From contig CAYYZY010000034.1 in the NCBI GenBank assembly GCA_964475955.1, positions 1-51,473 on the forward strand: DNA of 51,473 bases, in the 5' to 3' direction. The notes beneath the pieces were generated by a model. It had not been told where the DNA came from. It saw only the letters and a list, made by a program, of their open reading frames with translations, and made no database searches. The stretch's first letter is position 1. Each line of letters opens with the position of its first letter. Of the stretch, positions 44,575 to 51,473 are shown one piece after another. The position numbers and the translations under genes were made by a program. The DNA comes from DATKZH01 sp964475955. Lineage in GTDB: Bacteria > Planctomycetota > Planctomycetia > Pirellulales > Thermoguttaceae.

Positions 44575-45627
44575 TCAGAAATACTGCCAGGCGATCATGT
44601 GGAACGTGATCGGGACGGTGTAGATCAGGCTGTCGATCCGGTCGATGACGCCGCCGTGGCCGGGCAGAAGCGCGGCGAAGTCCTTCTTGCCCACGTCGCG
44701 CTTGACCATCGAGAAGACCAGGTCGCCCATCAGGCCGAGCACGCCGATCGCCAGGCCCACCAGCGCGCCGTAGGCGTAGGTCAGGCGACCGTCGGGGAAC
44801 GCCGGCATGAACGGCACGAAGACCAACGACAGGGCCGAAATCAGCACGGCCGTCGCGATGCCGGCCGACCACGTCTTGTTCGGGCTGATCTCGGCGGCGA
44901 TCCGGCGGTCGAGCAGCCGGGCCCAGCGCGCCTCGGGGTGCCTCGCCACGAGCCGCTGCGCCCCCTTGCCGATCCAGAACGCGAGCAGGTCGCGGGCCTC
45001 GGTCAGCGCGAAACAGTACAAGAGCACCATGGGGCCCATGTTGATCATGAACAGGCAGTGCCCGAGGTTGAAGACGAAGAACATGTAGCCCAGCGCGAGG
45101 ATGCCCAGCGACTTGATCGTGCCTTCGGTCCGGCCCTGCAACACGAACACGATGGGCAAGAGCAGGAACAGGTACACCGGCGCGATGATGATGAAAAGCT
45201 CGTACCACCTGACGTAGGCCACGCAGACGACCAGCGGGATCGCCAGGTAGGTGATCAGCACCGAGAGCCGGTCCTTGAACGAGAGCACCTTCGACTCGGC
45301 CGTCTCCTCCATCGGCATCAGCGAGTAATACTCGCGCAGGGCCGCGAAGCAAAGGAAGCCCAGGAAGGCGAACGACACCAGCCGGTGGGTCGCCACCGCC
45401 AGCATGAACACGGCGATCATCCACCACCAGGTGAGCGTGCGGCTTTGGATCTCCTCGGCCATCGGGTGCCCATGCCACCGCATCAACCGATACGTGAGCG
45501 AGAAGATCAAGAGCACCGCCACGACGATCCCCAGGACCACGAGCATCCCGGTTTCCCGTCTCGCGACGAGGCACAGCGCCGACGCCCCGATCAAAACGCC
45601 CACGGCGAGCATCTGAAGTGGCTTCAT
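44575..45627 (-). CDS. Phosphatidate cytidylyltransferase family protein
   Basis: A 350-aa membrane protein from ATG 45627. Eight or so hydrophobic helices are visible. The CTP-transferase signature is complete near residues 300-325: SMVKRDVGKKDF then LLPGHGGVIDRIDS. The family makes CDP-diacylglycerol from phosphatidate and CTP at the inner membrane. It starts within the stop of the CDP-alcohol phosphotransferase gene (ATGA overlap 45624-45627), which recalls the E. coli ynbA-ynbB pair; that resemblance suggests a specialised rather than housekeeping enzyme. Confidence 0.92.
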   Translation of the reverse strand: MKPLQMLAVGVLIGASALCLVARRETGMLVVLGIVVAVLLIFSLTYRLMRWHGHPMAEEIQSRTLTWWWMIAVFMLAVATHRLVSFAFLGFLCFAALREYYSLMPMEETAESKVLSFKDRLSVLITYLAIPLVVCVAYVRWYELFIIIAPVYLFLLLPIVFVLQGRTEGTIKSLGILALGYMFFVFNLGHCLFMINMGPMVLLYCFALTEARDLLAFWIGKGAQRLVARHPEARWARLLDRRIAAEISPNKTWSAGIATAVLISALSLVFVPFMPAFPDGRLTYAYGALVGLAIGVLGLMGDLVFSMVKRDVGKKDFAALLPGHGGVIDRIDSLIYTVPITFHMIAWQYF

Positions 45628-46262
45628 CGTCCGATCCACGTGTACGACTGGTACTCCTGCCCGCGGCCCGCGACGATCGTCTTCCGAACGCGGATCGCGC
45701 TGGTCAACACGACGAACCCCGACACGACGCCGAGGTAGACCGGGCTGTACGCCAGGAAACCCGGCCAGAAGAAGAGGACCAGGGCCAGCGCGCTCATCCA
45801 CACGGCCCGGTCGGGCTTGCCGCCGAGGAGCGTCTCGTGGCGGCGCACGCCGTTGGGCATGCTCTTGCCCAACACGCCGAAGAACTCGGCCGCCCAGATC
45901 GTCAGCAGCAGCACGACCACGCTCAGCCGCGGGCCCCCCGGCACGAAATAGAGCACGCCGTAGCAGACCGTGTCGCCGAGCACGTCGAGCGCCTCGTTCC
46001 AGATCTCGCCGGCCACCGTGCCCGTGTTGTACTCCCGGGCGAGCATGCCGTCCAAGGCGTTCATCGCCATCCGGGCCACCAGAAAGAGCGGAACGCACAA
46101 CAGCAGCAGCCGCAGCGCCGGCACCGTCAGCCCGAGATAGAAGCCCGTGGCCGTCAGCACGACGAACACGCACCCCAACGCGGTGGCCATGTTGGCGCTC
46201 ATCCACGAGCCGGCGATCCACCGGACCACCTTTTGGAACATCCCCTTGGCCAGGTAGAGCAT
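45624..46262 (-). CDS. CDP-alcohol phosphatidyltransferase-like protein, variant active site
   Basis: A 212-aa membrane protein from ATG 46262 (GGAGG 10 bases upstream). The family motif D-x2-DG-x2-AR-x8-G-x3-D-x3-D appears as N68-AL-D71-G-ML-AR-x8-G85-EIW-N89-EAL-D93, so the first and third aspartates are asparagine. My recollection is that YnbA-type members carry similar changes, so this could be a feature of a subfamily. Such enzymes swap CMP of CDP-diacylglycerol for an alcohol; loss of metal-binding Asp residues may change chemistry. It overlaps the CdsA-like gene by 4 bases. Confidence 0.8.
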   Translation of the reverse strand: MLYLAKGMFQKVVRWIAGSWMSANMATALGCVFVVLTATGFYLGLTVPALRLLLLCVPLFLVARMAMNALDGMLAREYNTGTVAGEIWNEALDVLGDTVCYGVLYFVPGGPRLSVVVLLLTIWAAEFFGVLGKSMPNGVRRHETLLGGKPDRAVWMSALALVLFFWPGFLAYSPVYLGVVSGFVVLTSAIRVRKTIVAGRGQEYQSYTWIGR

Positions 46263-46594
46263 GCGCTGCGTGCCTCCCCGTCGAATCGGGCCGCCGCCGG
46301 GCCGTCCGCGAGGGCCCGGCGATCGAAAAGTCCCCCGTGACGAGAACCTCCCGCCAAAGCCCAGGGCGTGGCCGCGACCGGCAATATAACGCCTGGCGAG
46401 CCGCCCGACACGGCCCTTCGCGGCTGCCCCCCGAAAAAAGTGGTGCCGGGCGCCAGAAGTCCTTGAGGCGACTCGTGGTAGCCGTCGCGTGCCCTTGCCG
46501 GCCGGTCTCCGGCGGTTACCATTCGCTGAAGGCCGCCTCGGGCGACGCGGGGGCCTCAACACCGAACTTGGCGATCGCAAGGGACTTGCACGGC
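46263..46594. other. Divergent intergenic region
   Basis: 332 bases with one perfect 9-bp hairpin, CGCCGGGCC and GGCCCGGCG at 46295-46303 and 46313-46321. Promoters for both directions are expected but not evident. Confidence 0.4.
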
Positions 46595-47563
46595 ATGGAC
46601 AATCCGCAACTCGCCGACGAGCCGATCCGGATCGGCATCTCGGCCTGTCTGCTCGGAGAGAAGGTCCGCTTCGACGGCGGCCACAAGCGCGACCGGTACC
46701 TGACCGACACGCTCGGCCAGTATTTCGAGTGGGTGCCGGTCTGCCCCGAAGTCGAGGTCGGGCTCCCCACGCCGCGGCCTTCACTCCGCCTGGAACTGGC
46801 CGACGGCGACGTCCGAATGGTCGTCACCAAGGAGGGCCGCGACCTGACCCGGGCGATGCGCTCCTACGCGAAGTCGCGCGTGGCGGCGCTTGCGGAGAAG
46901 GAACTCCGCGGCTACCTGCTCAAGAAGGACTCGCCGAGCTGCGGCATGGAGCGGGTGCGCGTGTACAAGGAGAAGGGGCCGCCCAACCGCAACGGCCGCG
47001 GTCTGTTCGCCGAGGCGCTGTTGGCCCGCTATCCGCTGCTGCCAGTCGAGGAGGAGGGCCGCCTGCACGACCCGATGCTCCGCGACAACTGGGTGACGCG
47101 CGTGTTCGCGTACCATCGGCTCTGCGGCCTGTGGAAGGGCCGCTGGAAGGTCGGCGACCTGGTCCGCTTCCACACGGCCCACAAGTTCCTCCTGCTGGCC
47201 CATTCGCCGCAGGACTACCGCGAGCTGGGCCGCACGGTCGCCGCGGCCAAGCAGATCGACCGCAAGGAGCTCCGCGCCCAATACGACACGCAATTCATGG
47301 CCGCCCTGACGAAGAAGGCGACGCGCAAGAAGAACACGAACGTGCTCCAGCACATCCTCGGATTCTTCAAGAAGGAGATCGACGGCCCGTCGCGCCAAGA
47401 GCTGTTGGCCCACATCGAGGACTACCATGGCGGGCTGGTGCCGCTGGTCGTGCCCTTGACGCTCGTGGCCCACTACGTCCGGCTGCTCGACGTCGAGTAC
47501 CTCCGCGACCAGGTCTACCTGGCGCCGCATCCCAAGGAGCTTGCGCTGCGAAACCATGTATGA
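46595..47563 (+). CDS. DUF523-DUF1722 (YbgA-like) protein
   Basis: A 322-aa protein from ATG 46595 (AAGGGA 10 bases upstream). Residues 1-150 are DUF523 (ISACLLGEKVRFDGGHKRDR, LKKDSPSCG) and 190-320 are DUF1722 (AHKFLLLAHSPQDYRELGR, AHYVRLLDVEYLRDQVYL). The conserved cysteines CLL and SCG suggest metal or cluster binding. In E. coli the DUF1722 protein YbgA lies directly before photolyase phrB; the same order here is an independent case of that link, and argues for a role in light or UV responses. A photolyase gene starts 97 bases on. Confidence 0.9.
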   Translation: MDNPQLADEPIRIGISACLLGEKVRFDGGHKRDRYLTDTLGQYFEWVPVCPEVEVGLPTPRPSLRLELADGDVRMVVTKEGRDLTRAMRSYAKSRVAALAEKELRGYLLKKDSPSCGMERVRVYKEKGPPNRNGRGLFAEALLARYPLLPVEEEGRLHDPMLRDNWVTRVFAYHRLCGLWKGRWKVGDLVRFHTAHKFLLLAHSPQDYRELGRTVAAAKQIDRKELRAQYDTQFMAALTKKATRKKNTNVLQHILGFFKKEIDGPSRQELLAHIEDYHGGLVPLVVPLTLVAHYVRLLDVEYLRDQVYLAPHPKELALRNHV

Positions 47564-47660
47564 GCCGTAGGGTCTAGGACCGAGACCCACCCTACACCCC
47601 ATGAACACGACCAAATACAGCCTAAAGGCACGGAAATCGCAACCGGGGGTACGAGGAATC

Positions 47661-49160
47661 ATGGCCGCCAAGAAGTCGACCAGCCGCGTGTCGGCGATCC
47701 GCGTCGCCGCTTGCAACGAGGCCGACCCTCGGCCCGACGCCGACTACGTGCTCCACTGGATGGCGGCCGTGCGGCGAACGACCTGGAACTTCAGCCTGGA
47801 ACGGGCGGTCGAGTGGGCTCGCGAATTGTCCAAGCCGCTGGTCGTCGTGGAGACGCTCGCCTCGGGCCGCCGCTGGGACAGCGACCGCCACCACGCGTTC
47901 GTGCTCGGCGGCATGGCCGACAACCAGTCCGCGTGCGAGGCGCACGGCGTCCGCTACTACCCGTACGTGGAGACCGACCCCGGCTCGGCCCTCGACCTGG
48001 TCGCCGCCCTGGCCGATCGGGCCTGCGCGGTGGTGACCGACGACTACGCCATCCGAGAGTGCGCCGACGACTCGGCCGCGCTCGCCGCCCGCCTGAAAGT
48101 GGCGGCCGAACGGGTCGATTCCAACGGGCTCCTGCCGCTCCGCGCCGCCGACCGGCCGTTCCCCACGGCCTACGCCTTCCGGCGATTCCTTCACCGAACG
48201 CTTCCGGACCACCTTACCGAGTTCCCCAGGCAGAACCCGCTGGCGCGCACCAGGCTGCCCAAGCTTCGCGGCCTGCCGCGGGAGATCACGTCGCGGTGGG
48301 CGCCGGCCTCGGCGAAGCTCTTGTCGGCCGAGCCCGCCGCGCTGGCCCGGCTTCCGATCGATCACGAGGTTTCCGCGGCCGAGCTGCCGGGCGGGCCGAC
48401 CGCCGCGCGCAAGGCGTTGCAGCGGTTTCTGGGGTCGAAGGTCCAAGGCTACGCCGACGAGCGAAACCACCCGGCCGCCGACGTCACCAGCGGCCTCTCC
48501 CCCTACCTCCACTTCGGCCACGTCTCGACGCACGAGATCTTCCACGAACTGGCCAAGGCCGAAGGCTGGTCGCCCACGCGGCTCGCCGACAAGCCGACCG
48601 GCAAGCGTGAGGGCTGGTGGGGCATGTCGCCCGCCGCCGAGGCCTTCCTCGACGAACTGATCACCTGGCGCGAGGTCGGCTTCAACATGTGCGCCCAGAC
48701 GGCGGACTACGACGAGTACGAGTCGCTCCCCGAGTGGGCCCTGACGACGCTGGCCGACCACGCCGCCGATCCGCGCCCCCATCTCTACTCGCTCGAGGAA
48801 CTCGAACGGGGGCGCACGCACGACGCGCTCTGGAACGCGGCCCAGGCCGAGATCGTCCGCACGGGCCGGATGCACAACTACCTCCGCATGCTCTGGGGGA
48901 AGAAGATCCTCGAGTGGTCCCCCTCCCCCGGCGAAGCGCTCGACGCGATGATCGAGCTGAACAACAAGTACGGGCTCGACGGCCGCGACCCCAACTCCTA
49001 CTCCGGCATCTTCTGGGTGCTCGGCCGCTACGACCGCCCCTGGGGCCCCGAGCGGCCGATCTTCGGCAAGGTCCGCTACATGAGTTCGGAGAACACCGTG
49101 CGCAAACTCCGCCTCGGCGACTACCTCGACACCTTCGCGCCGGCCGAACAGCACGCGTGA
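47661..49160 (+). CDS. Class II deoxyribodipyrimidine photolyase
   Basis: A 499-aa flavoprotein that repairs cyclobutane pyrimidine dimers with blue light. Class II hallmarks are the C-terminal run NYLRMLWGKKILEWS, ALDAMIELNNKYGLDGRDP and NSYSGIFWVLGRYDRPWG, the FAD-binding region, together with the N-terminal antenna domain (RVAACNEADPRPDADYVLHW). The Trp-rich electron path is present. I chose ATG 47661 with GAGG 6 bases upstream; a 20-residue longer start at 47601 has no ribosome site. Most bacteria use class I; class II occurs in some bacteria and in eukaryotes. Confidence 0.93.
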   Translation: MAAKKSTSRVSAIRVAACNEADPRPDADYVLHWMAAVRRTTWNFSLERAVEWARELSKPLVVVETLASGRRWDSDRHHAFVLGGMADNQSACEAHGVRYYPYVETDPGSALDLVAALADRACAVVTDDYAIRECADDSAALAARLKVAAERVDSNGLLPLRAADRPFPTAYAFRRFLHRTLPDHLTEFPRQNPLARTRLPKLRGLPREITSRWAPASAKLLSAEPAALARLPIDHEVSAAELPGGPTAARKALQRFLGSKVQGYADERNHPAADVTSGLSPYLHFGHVSTHEIFHELAKAEGWSPTRLADKPTGKREGWWGMSPAAEAFLDELITWREVGFNMCAQTADYDEYESLPEWALTTLADHAADPRPHLYSLEELERGRTHDALWNAAQAEIVRTGRMHNYLRMLWGKKILEWSPSPGEALDAMIELNNKYGLDGRDPNSYSGIFWVLGRYDRPWGPERPIFGKVRYMSSENTVRKLRLGDYLDTFAPAEQHA

Positions 49161-49291
49161 CACCCGGCTTCGCGCCTTCGTTCGCACGACGCGCCGGCTT
49201 ATCGAGGGCCATAGCACCAGAAGTGCGGAGACAGCCGGCAGGAGGCTTCGCATCGGACGGACCCCGTACGACGGAGAGAAGAGCCAACGGC

Positions 49292-49738
49292 TCACGGTAC
49301 GTTGGAGCAGGTGAAGCCTTTCGAGTCCAACACGTCGACAAGCTCCTCGAGCAGCAACTCCCCGGCGGCATCGTTCTCCGACATGCACACGGTCACCAGG
49401 ATGCCCTTGGACGGGATACACACGGTTTCCAGTCGGTTCAGGTCGCCGTCCTCGTTCCTGAATTCCACGTGACTCACGTCGCATCGGTTCTTGCCGAGTC
49501 GATCCCAGGTTTCCGTGCCGCCGATGTAGGTTGGATCGATCTTCGTGCCGCGCCCGTCGACCATCCACTCGGCCATGCGGCGATGGACCTCGACCGCGGC
49601 CTCCTCGAACTGTTCCCTCCACTTCGGATGGGCCGAGACGACGCCGTTGGCATAGCAGGAGTATTCCTTTCCCGCCTGCTGTGTACAGCCGGCAAGCGCG
49701 AGCAGTGACACGCCGACGCAGCCGAGCAGCGATTTCAT
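49292..49738 (-). CDS. Small lipoprotein, unknown function
   Basis: A 148-aa protein from ATG 49738. A lipoprotein signal with lipobox LAGC (LLALAGCTQQAG; Cys at residue 18) places it in the membrane. The mature part is charged, with cysteines in YSCYANG, KNRCDVS, ETVCIPSKG, TVCMSEN and FTCSNVP, possibly forming disulfides. No domain recognised. It is convergent with the photolyase gene, with a 131-base gap. Confidence 0.65.
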   Translation of the reverse strand: MKSLLGCVGVSLLALAGCTQQAGKEYSCYANGVVSAHPKWREQFEEAAVEVHRRMAEWMVDGRGTKIDPTYIGGTETWDRLGKNRCDVSHVEFRNEDGDLNRLETVCIPSKGILVTVCMSENDAAGELLLEELVDVLDSKGFTCSNVP

Positions 49739-50124
49739 GGGACGGGTTCCTTGAGCGGTCATGGGACGGCCCGGAAGTGGACCCATACGGTCGGTTCGCC
49801 GCGCAGCCGGCGATCTTGCGCGGGGACCTGGGAAACGAAAGCGAGTGAAAGCCGCTTCGGAAAGGGCCGCGCCTTCCGCTGAGCGCGGGGGTCGGCGCAC
49901 GGCTGATCGCCTTTTGCGTAGATTAACCCCGTCGGCCCGCCCGGGTCAACCAGGCCCCGTGAAGGGGGCGACTTCCCCGAGGGGAAGCGACGGCCAGGGT
50001 TGCGGCCGGCGCGGCCGCGCGGGATGATTGCCGCCGAGCCGGGCCGCGGAGTATGGCCGCGGAGTATGGCCGCGGAGTATGGCCGCGGAGTATTGCGTTG
50101 ACTGGACGATATCGGAAGCCGACC
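49739..50124. other. Intergenic region with hairpin and 13-bp tandem array
   Basis: 386 bases. CTTCCCC-GA-GGGGAAG lies at 49972-49987 and the 13-bp array at 50042-50093. Frames open here are repeat-derived. Confidence 0.5.
50042..50093. repeat. Four perfect 13-bp tandem units
   Basis: GGCCGCGGAGTAT repeated four times without a change, ending 31 bases before the ATG of the AIR-synthase-fold gene. The core CCGCGG is itself palindromic. Perfect copies suggest recent expansion by slippage. Confidence 0.95.
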
Positions 50125-51147
50125 ATGGCGAGCACGGCCCCCATTCCCCTCGGAAAGCTGCCGGCGACGTTGCTTCGGGACCTGCTCCAGCGGTACACGA
50201 CGGCCGACCCCCGCGTCGTCGTCGGCCCCGGGGTGGGGGAGGACGCCACGGTGATCGAGATGGGCGACCGCTGCTTGGTGGCCAAGACCGATCCGATCAC
50301 CTTCGCCACCGACGAGGTGGGCTACTACGCGGTGCAGGTCAACGCGAACGACGTCGCCTGCTGCGGCGCCGCCCCGCGATGGTTCCTCGCCACCGTGTTA
50401 CTGCCCGAACGCGGGGCCACGGCCGAGTCGGCCGAGGCCATCTTCCGCCAGATCGCCGAGGCGTGCCGCTCGCTGGGCGTCTGCCTGTGCGGCGGGCACA
50501 CCGAGATCACCCACGGACTCGATCGGCCCGTGGTGGTCGGTCAGATGCTGGGCGAGGTGGCGGCGGACGCCTACGTGACGACCGGCGGCGCGCAGGTCGG
50601 CGACGCGCTGGTGCTCACCAAGGGGTTCGCCGTCGAGGGCACCGCGATCCTCGCCCGGGAGAAGCGCGACGAGCTCGGCGGCGTTGCCGACGCGGCCGAG
50701 CTGGACCGATGGGCCCGATTCCTGCACGAGCCGGGCATCGGCGTGGTGCGCGACGCGCAGTTGGCCGTCGCCGCAGGCGGCGTGCACGCCCTGCACGATC
50801 CGACCGAGGGGGGGCTGGCCACCGGGCTGTGGGAGCTGGCCCAAGCCGCGCGGGTGGGGTTGGTGGTCGACGAGGCCAGGCTGCCGCTCTTGCCCGAGTG
50901 CGAACGGCTCTGCCGCCACTTCGGCCTCGACCCGCTCGGCCTGATCGCCTCCGGCACGCTTCTGATCGCGGCGGCCGCGGATCGCGCGGGCGCGGTGGTT
51001 GCGCGCCTGGAGTCGGAAGGGATCACGGCCGCGGAGATCGGGCGCGTCGTGCCGGAGGACGAAGGCTGCCGCCTCCGCTCGGCCGACGGAAGCCTCCGCC
51101 CCCTGCCCGAGTTCGCGCGCGACGAGATCACGCGCCTGTTCGAGTAA
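50125..51147 (+). CDS. AIR-synthase/HypE-fold protein
   Basis: A 340-aa protein of the PurM/HypE/SelD/ThiL fold family. VVGPGVGEDATVIEM (35-48), KTDPITFATDEVGYYAVQVN (56-75) and NDVACCGAAPRW (77-88) are the ATP and metal-binding beta-hairpin segments; GVHALHDPTEGGLATGLWEL (about 219-240) is the glycine-rich second domain. It resembles HypE but has no C-terminal Cys of true HypE, so the hydrogenase-maturation role is doubtful. Hydrogenase genes are not in the window. ATG 50125 begins the homology; a longer frame from 50053 runs through the tandem array. Confidence 0.85.
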   Translation: MASTAPIPLGKLPATLLRDLLQRYTTADPRVVVGPGVGEDATVIEMGDRCLVAKTDPITFATDEVGYYAVQVNANDVACCGAAPRWFLATVLLPERGATAESAEAIFRQIAEACRSLGVCLCGGHTEITHGLDRPVVVGQMLGEVAADAYVTTGGAQVGDALVLTKGFAVEGTAILAREKRDELGGVADAAELDRWARFLHEPGIGVVRDAQLAVAAGGVHALHDPTEGGLATGLWELAQAARVGLVVDEARLPLLPECERLCRHFGLDPLGLIASGTLLIAAAADRAGAVVARLESEGITAAEIGRVVPEDEGCRLRSADGSLRPLPEFARDEITRLFE

Positions 51148-51246
51148 CACCCGCTTGAGGACGACGGGGGCCAGCCGAAACTGGGGTGCGTCCGCGTCCA
51201 GCGCTGAAGGGGAACGCGCGGAAGGGATCGTGGGGAAGGGGAAGGA

Positions 51247-51280
51247 CCGACCACAGAGGGCACGGAGGACACAGAGGAGA
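51247..51280. repeat. CACAGAGG-type repeat before the GxxExxY remnant
   Basis: A run of near-direct repeats, ACCACAGAGGGCACGGAGG then ACACAGAGGAG, of the sort often seen directly upstream of GxxExxY genes. Confidence 0.6.
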
Positions 51281-51298
51281 GCGAGGAGACCTGGGGCC

Positions 51299-51473
51299 AT
51301 GAATCGCGATGCGTTGACGGGCAAGGTGATCGGGTGTGCGATCGAGGTGCATCGATTTCTGGGGCCCGGGGGCTTGCTGATCAACTTCAACGTCGAGGTC
51401 CTGAAGGATGGGGCTAAACGGCAGCCATTTATAGGTGTGTGTTCACCCCGTGCTTGCGTTTCTTTCGTGATTC
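51299..51473 (+). pseudogene. Internally deleted GxxExxY protein, runs off the window
   Basis: From ATG 51299 the frame opens with ALTGKVIGCAIEVHRFLGPG, the family N-terminus, then passes straight to GLLINFNVEVLKDGAKRQ, which is the normal C-terminus. About 80 residues of the usual ~125 are missing, including the GLxxxxYxxaLxxEL region that names the family. The frame continues to the end of the window with unrelated residues. GxxExxY proteins have a PD-(D/E)XK-like fold and an unknown role. Confidence 0.75.

Noticed and set aside
50042..50093. CRISPR array
   Set aside because: Units are 13 bp and adjoin without spacers; no cas gene is in the window.
50125..51147. HypE hydrogenase maturation protein
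   Set aside because: The fold matches, but the C-terminal cysteine that carries the cyanide group in HypE is absent, the protein ending in Arg-Leu-Phe-Glu, and no other hyp gene is near.

Overview
This is a GC-rich window (roughly two thirds G+C by eye) from a bacterium that looks like a planctomycete, probably Pirellulales-like and possibly uncultured. The main evidence is a 1221-aa exported dehydrogenase/HEAT/c-heme protein of the PVC type (14567-18232), an elongation factor G with the AHIDSGKTT loop of the spirochaete/planctomycete/mitochondrial lineage, exported PQQ-propeller and beta-helix proteins, a zinc-ribbon/hydrolase/HEAT fusion, and many palindromic intergenic repeats. No rRNA, tRNA, CRISPR array, prophage or transposase was seen. 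The left edge is intergenic; the right edge cuts a degenerate GxxExxY gene.

Layout. 214-3468 (+): Gfo/Idh/MocA oxidoreductase and two URO-D-fold proteins. 4007-7872 (+): a DUF58 protein and a TgpA-type transglutaminase, with no MoxR ATPase upstream. 7982-12762 (+): an ABHD14-like hydrolase, an exported methyltransferase-like/PQQ-propeller fusion and a lone receiver domain. 12802-14211 (-): a DUF2007/zinc-ribbon membrane protein and a small membrane protein. 14567-21028 (+): the PVC dehydrogenase/cytochrome and EF-G. 21291-22973 (-): an exported beta-helix protein. 23479-27705 (+): a 1408-aa exported LamG protein with a candidate transglutaminase-like core. 27852-33145 (-): a seven-gene metal/Fe-S block with three NifX/NifB-like proteins, two MinD ATPases carrying ferredoxin inserts, one Mrp and one DUF5320 protein. 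33462-36032 (+): the zinc-ribbon/membrane/hydrolase/HEAT protein. 36495-37494 (+): a lower-GC island with a DUF6941-like gene and hicBA. 37836-46262 (mostly -): trpD, a nucleoside hydrolase (+), small or decayed genes among repeats, a Uma2 protein, a third URO-D protein, and a phospholipid module (PlsC-like, CdsA-like, CDP-alcohol phosphotransferase-like). 46595-49160 (+): a DUF523-DUF1722 (YbgA-like) protein and a class II photolyase. 49292-51473: a lipoprotein (-), an AIR-synthase-fold protein (+) and the GxxExxY remnant (+).

How the genes fit together. The clearest functional units are the metal/Fe-S block, the phospholipid module (two genes overlapping by ATGA), the ybgA-phr pair, the hicBA island with two good sigma-70-type promoters, and the DUF58/transglutaminase pair. 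The intergenic DNA is unusually structured. It holds a dispersed hairpin family built on a CTTTTCGC stem with compensatory loop changes, a duplicated 56-bp module, heptanucleotide arrays abutting start codons, and composite palindromes. The best candidates for something not well described are the metal/Fe-S block, the 1408-aa protein, the exported methyltransferase-PQQ fusion and the Asp-to-Asn variant CDP-alcohol phosphotransferase.
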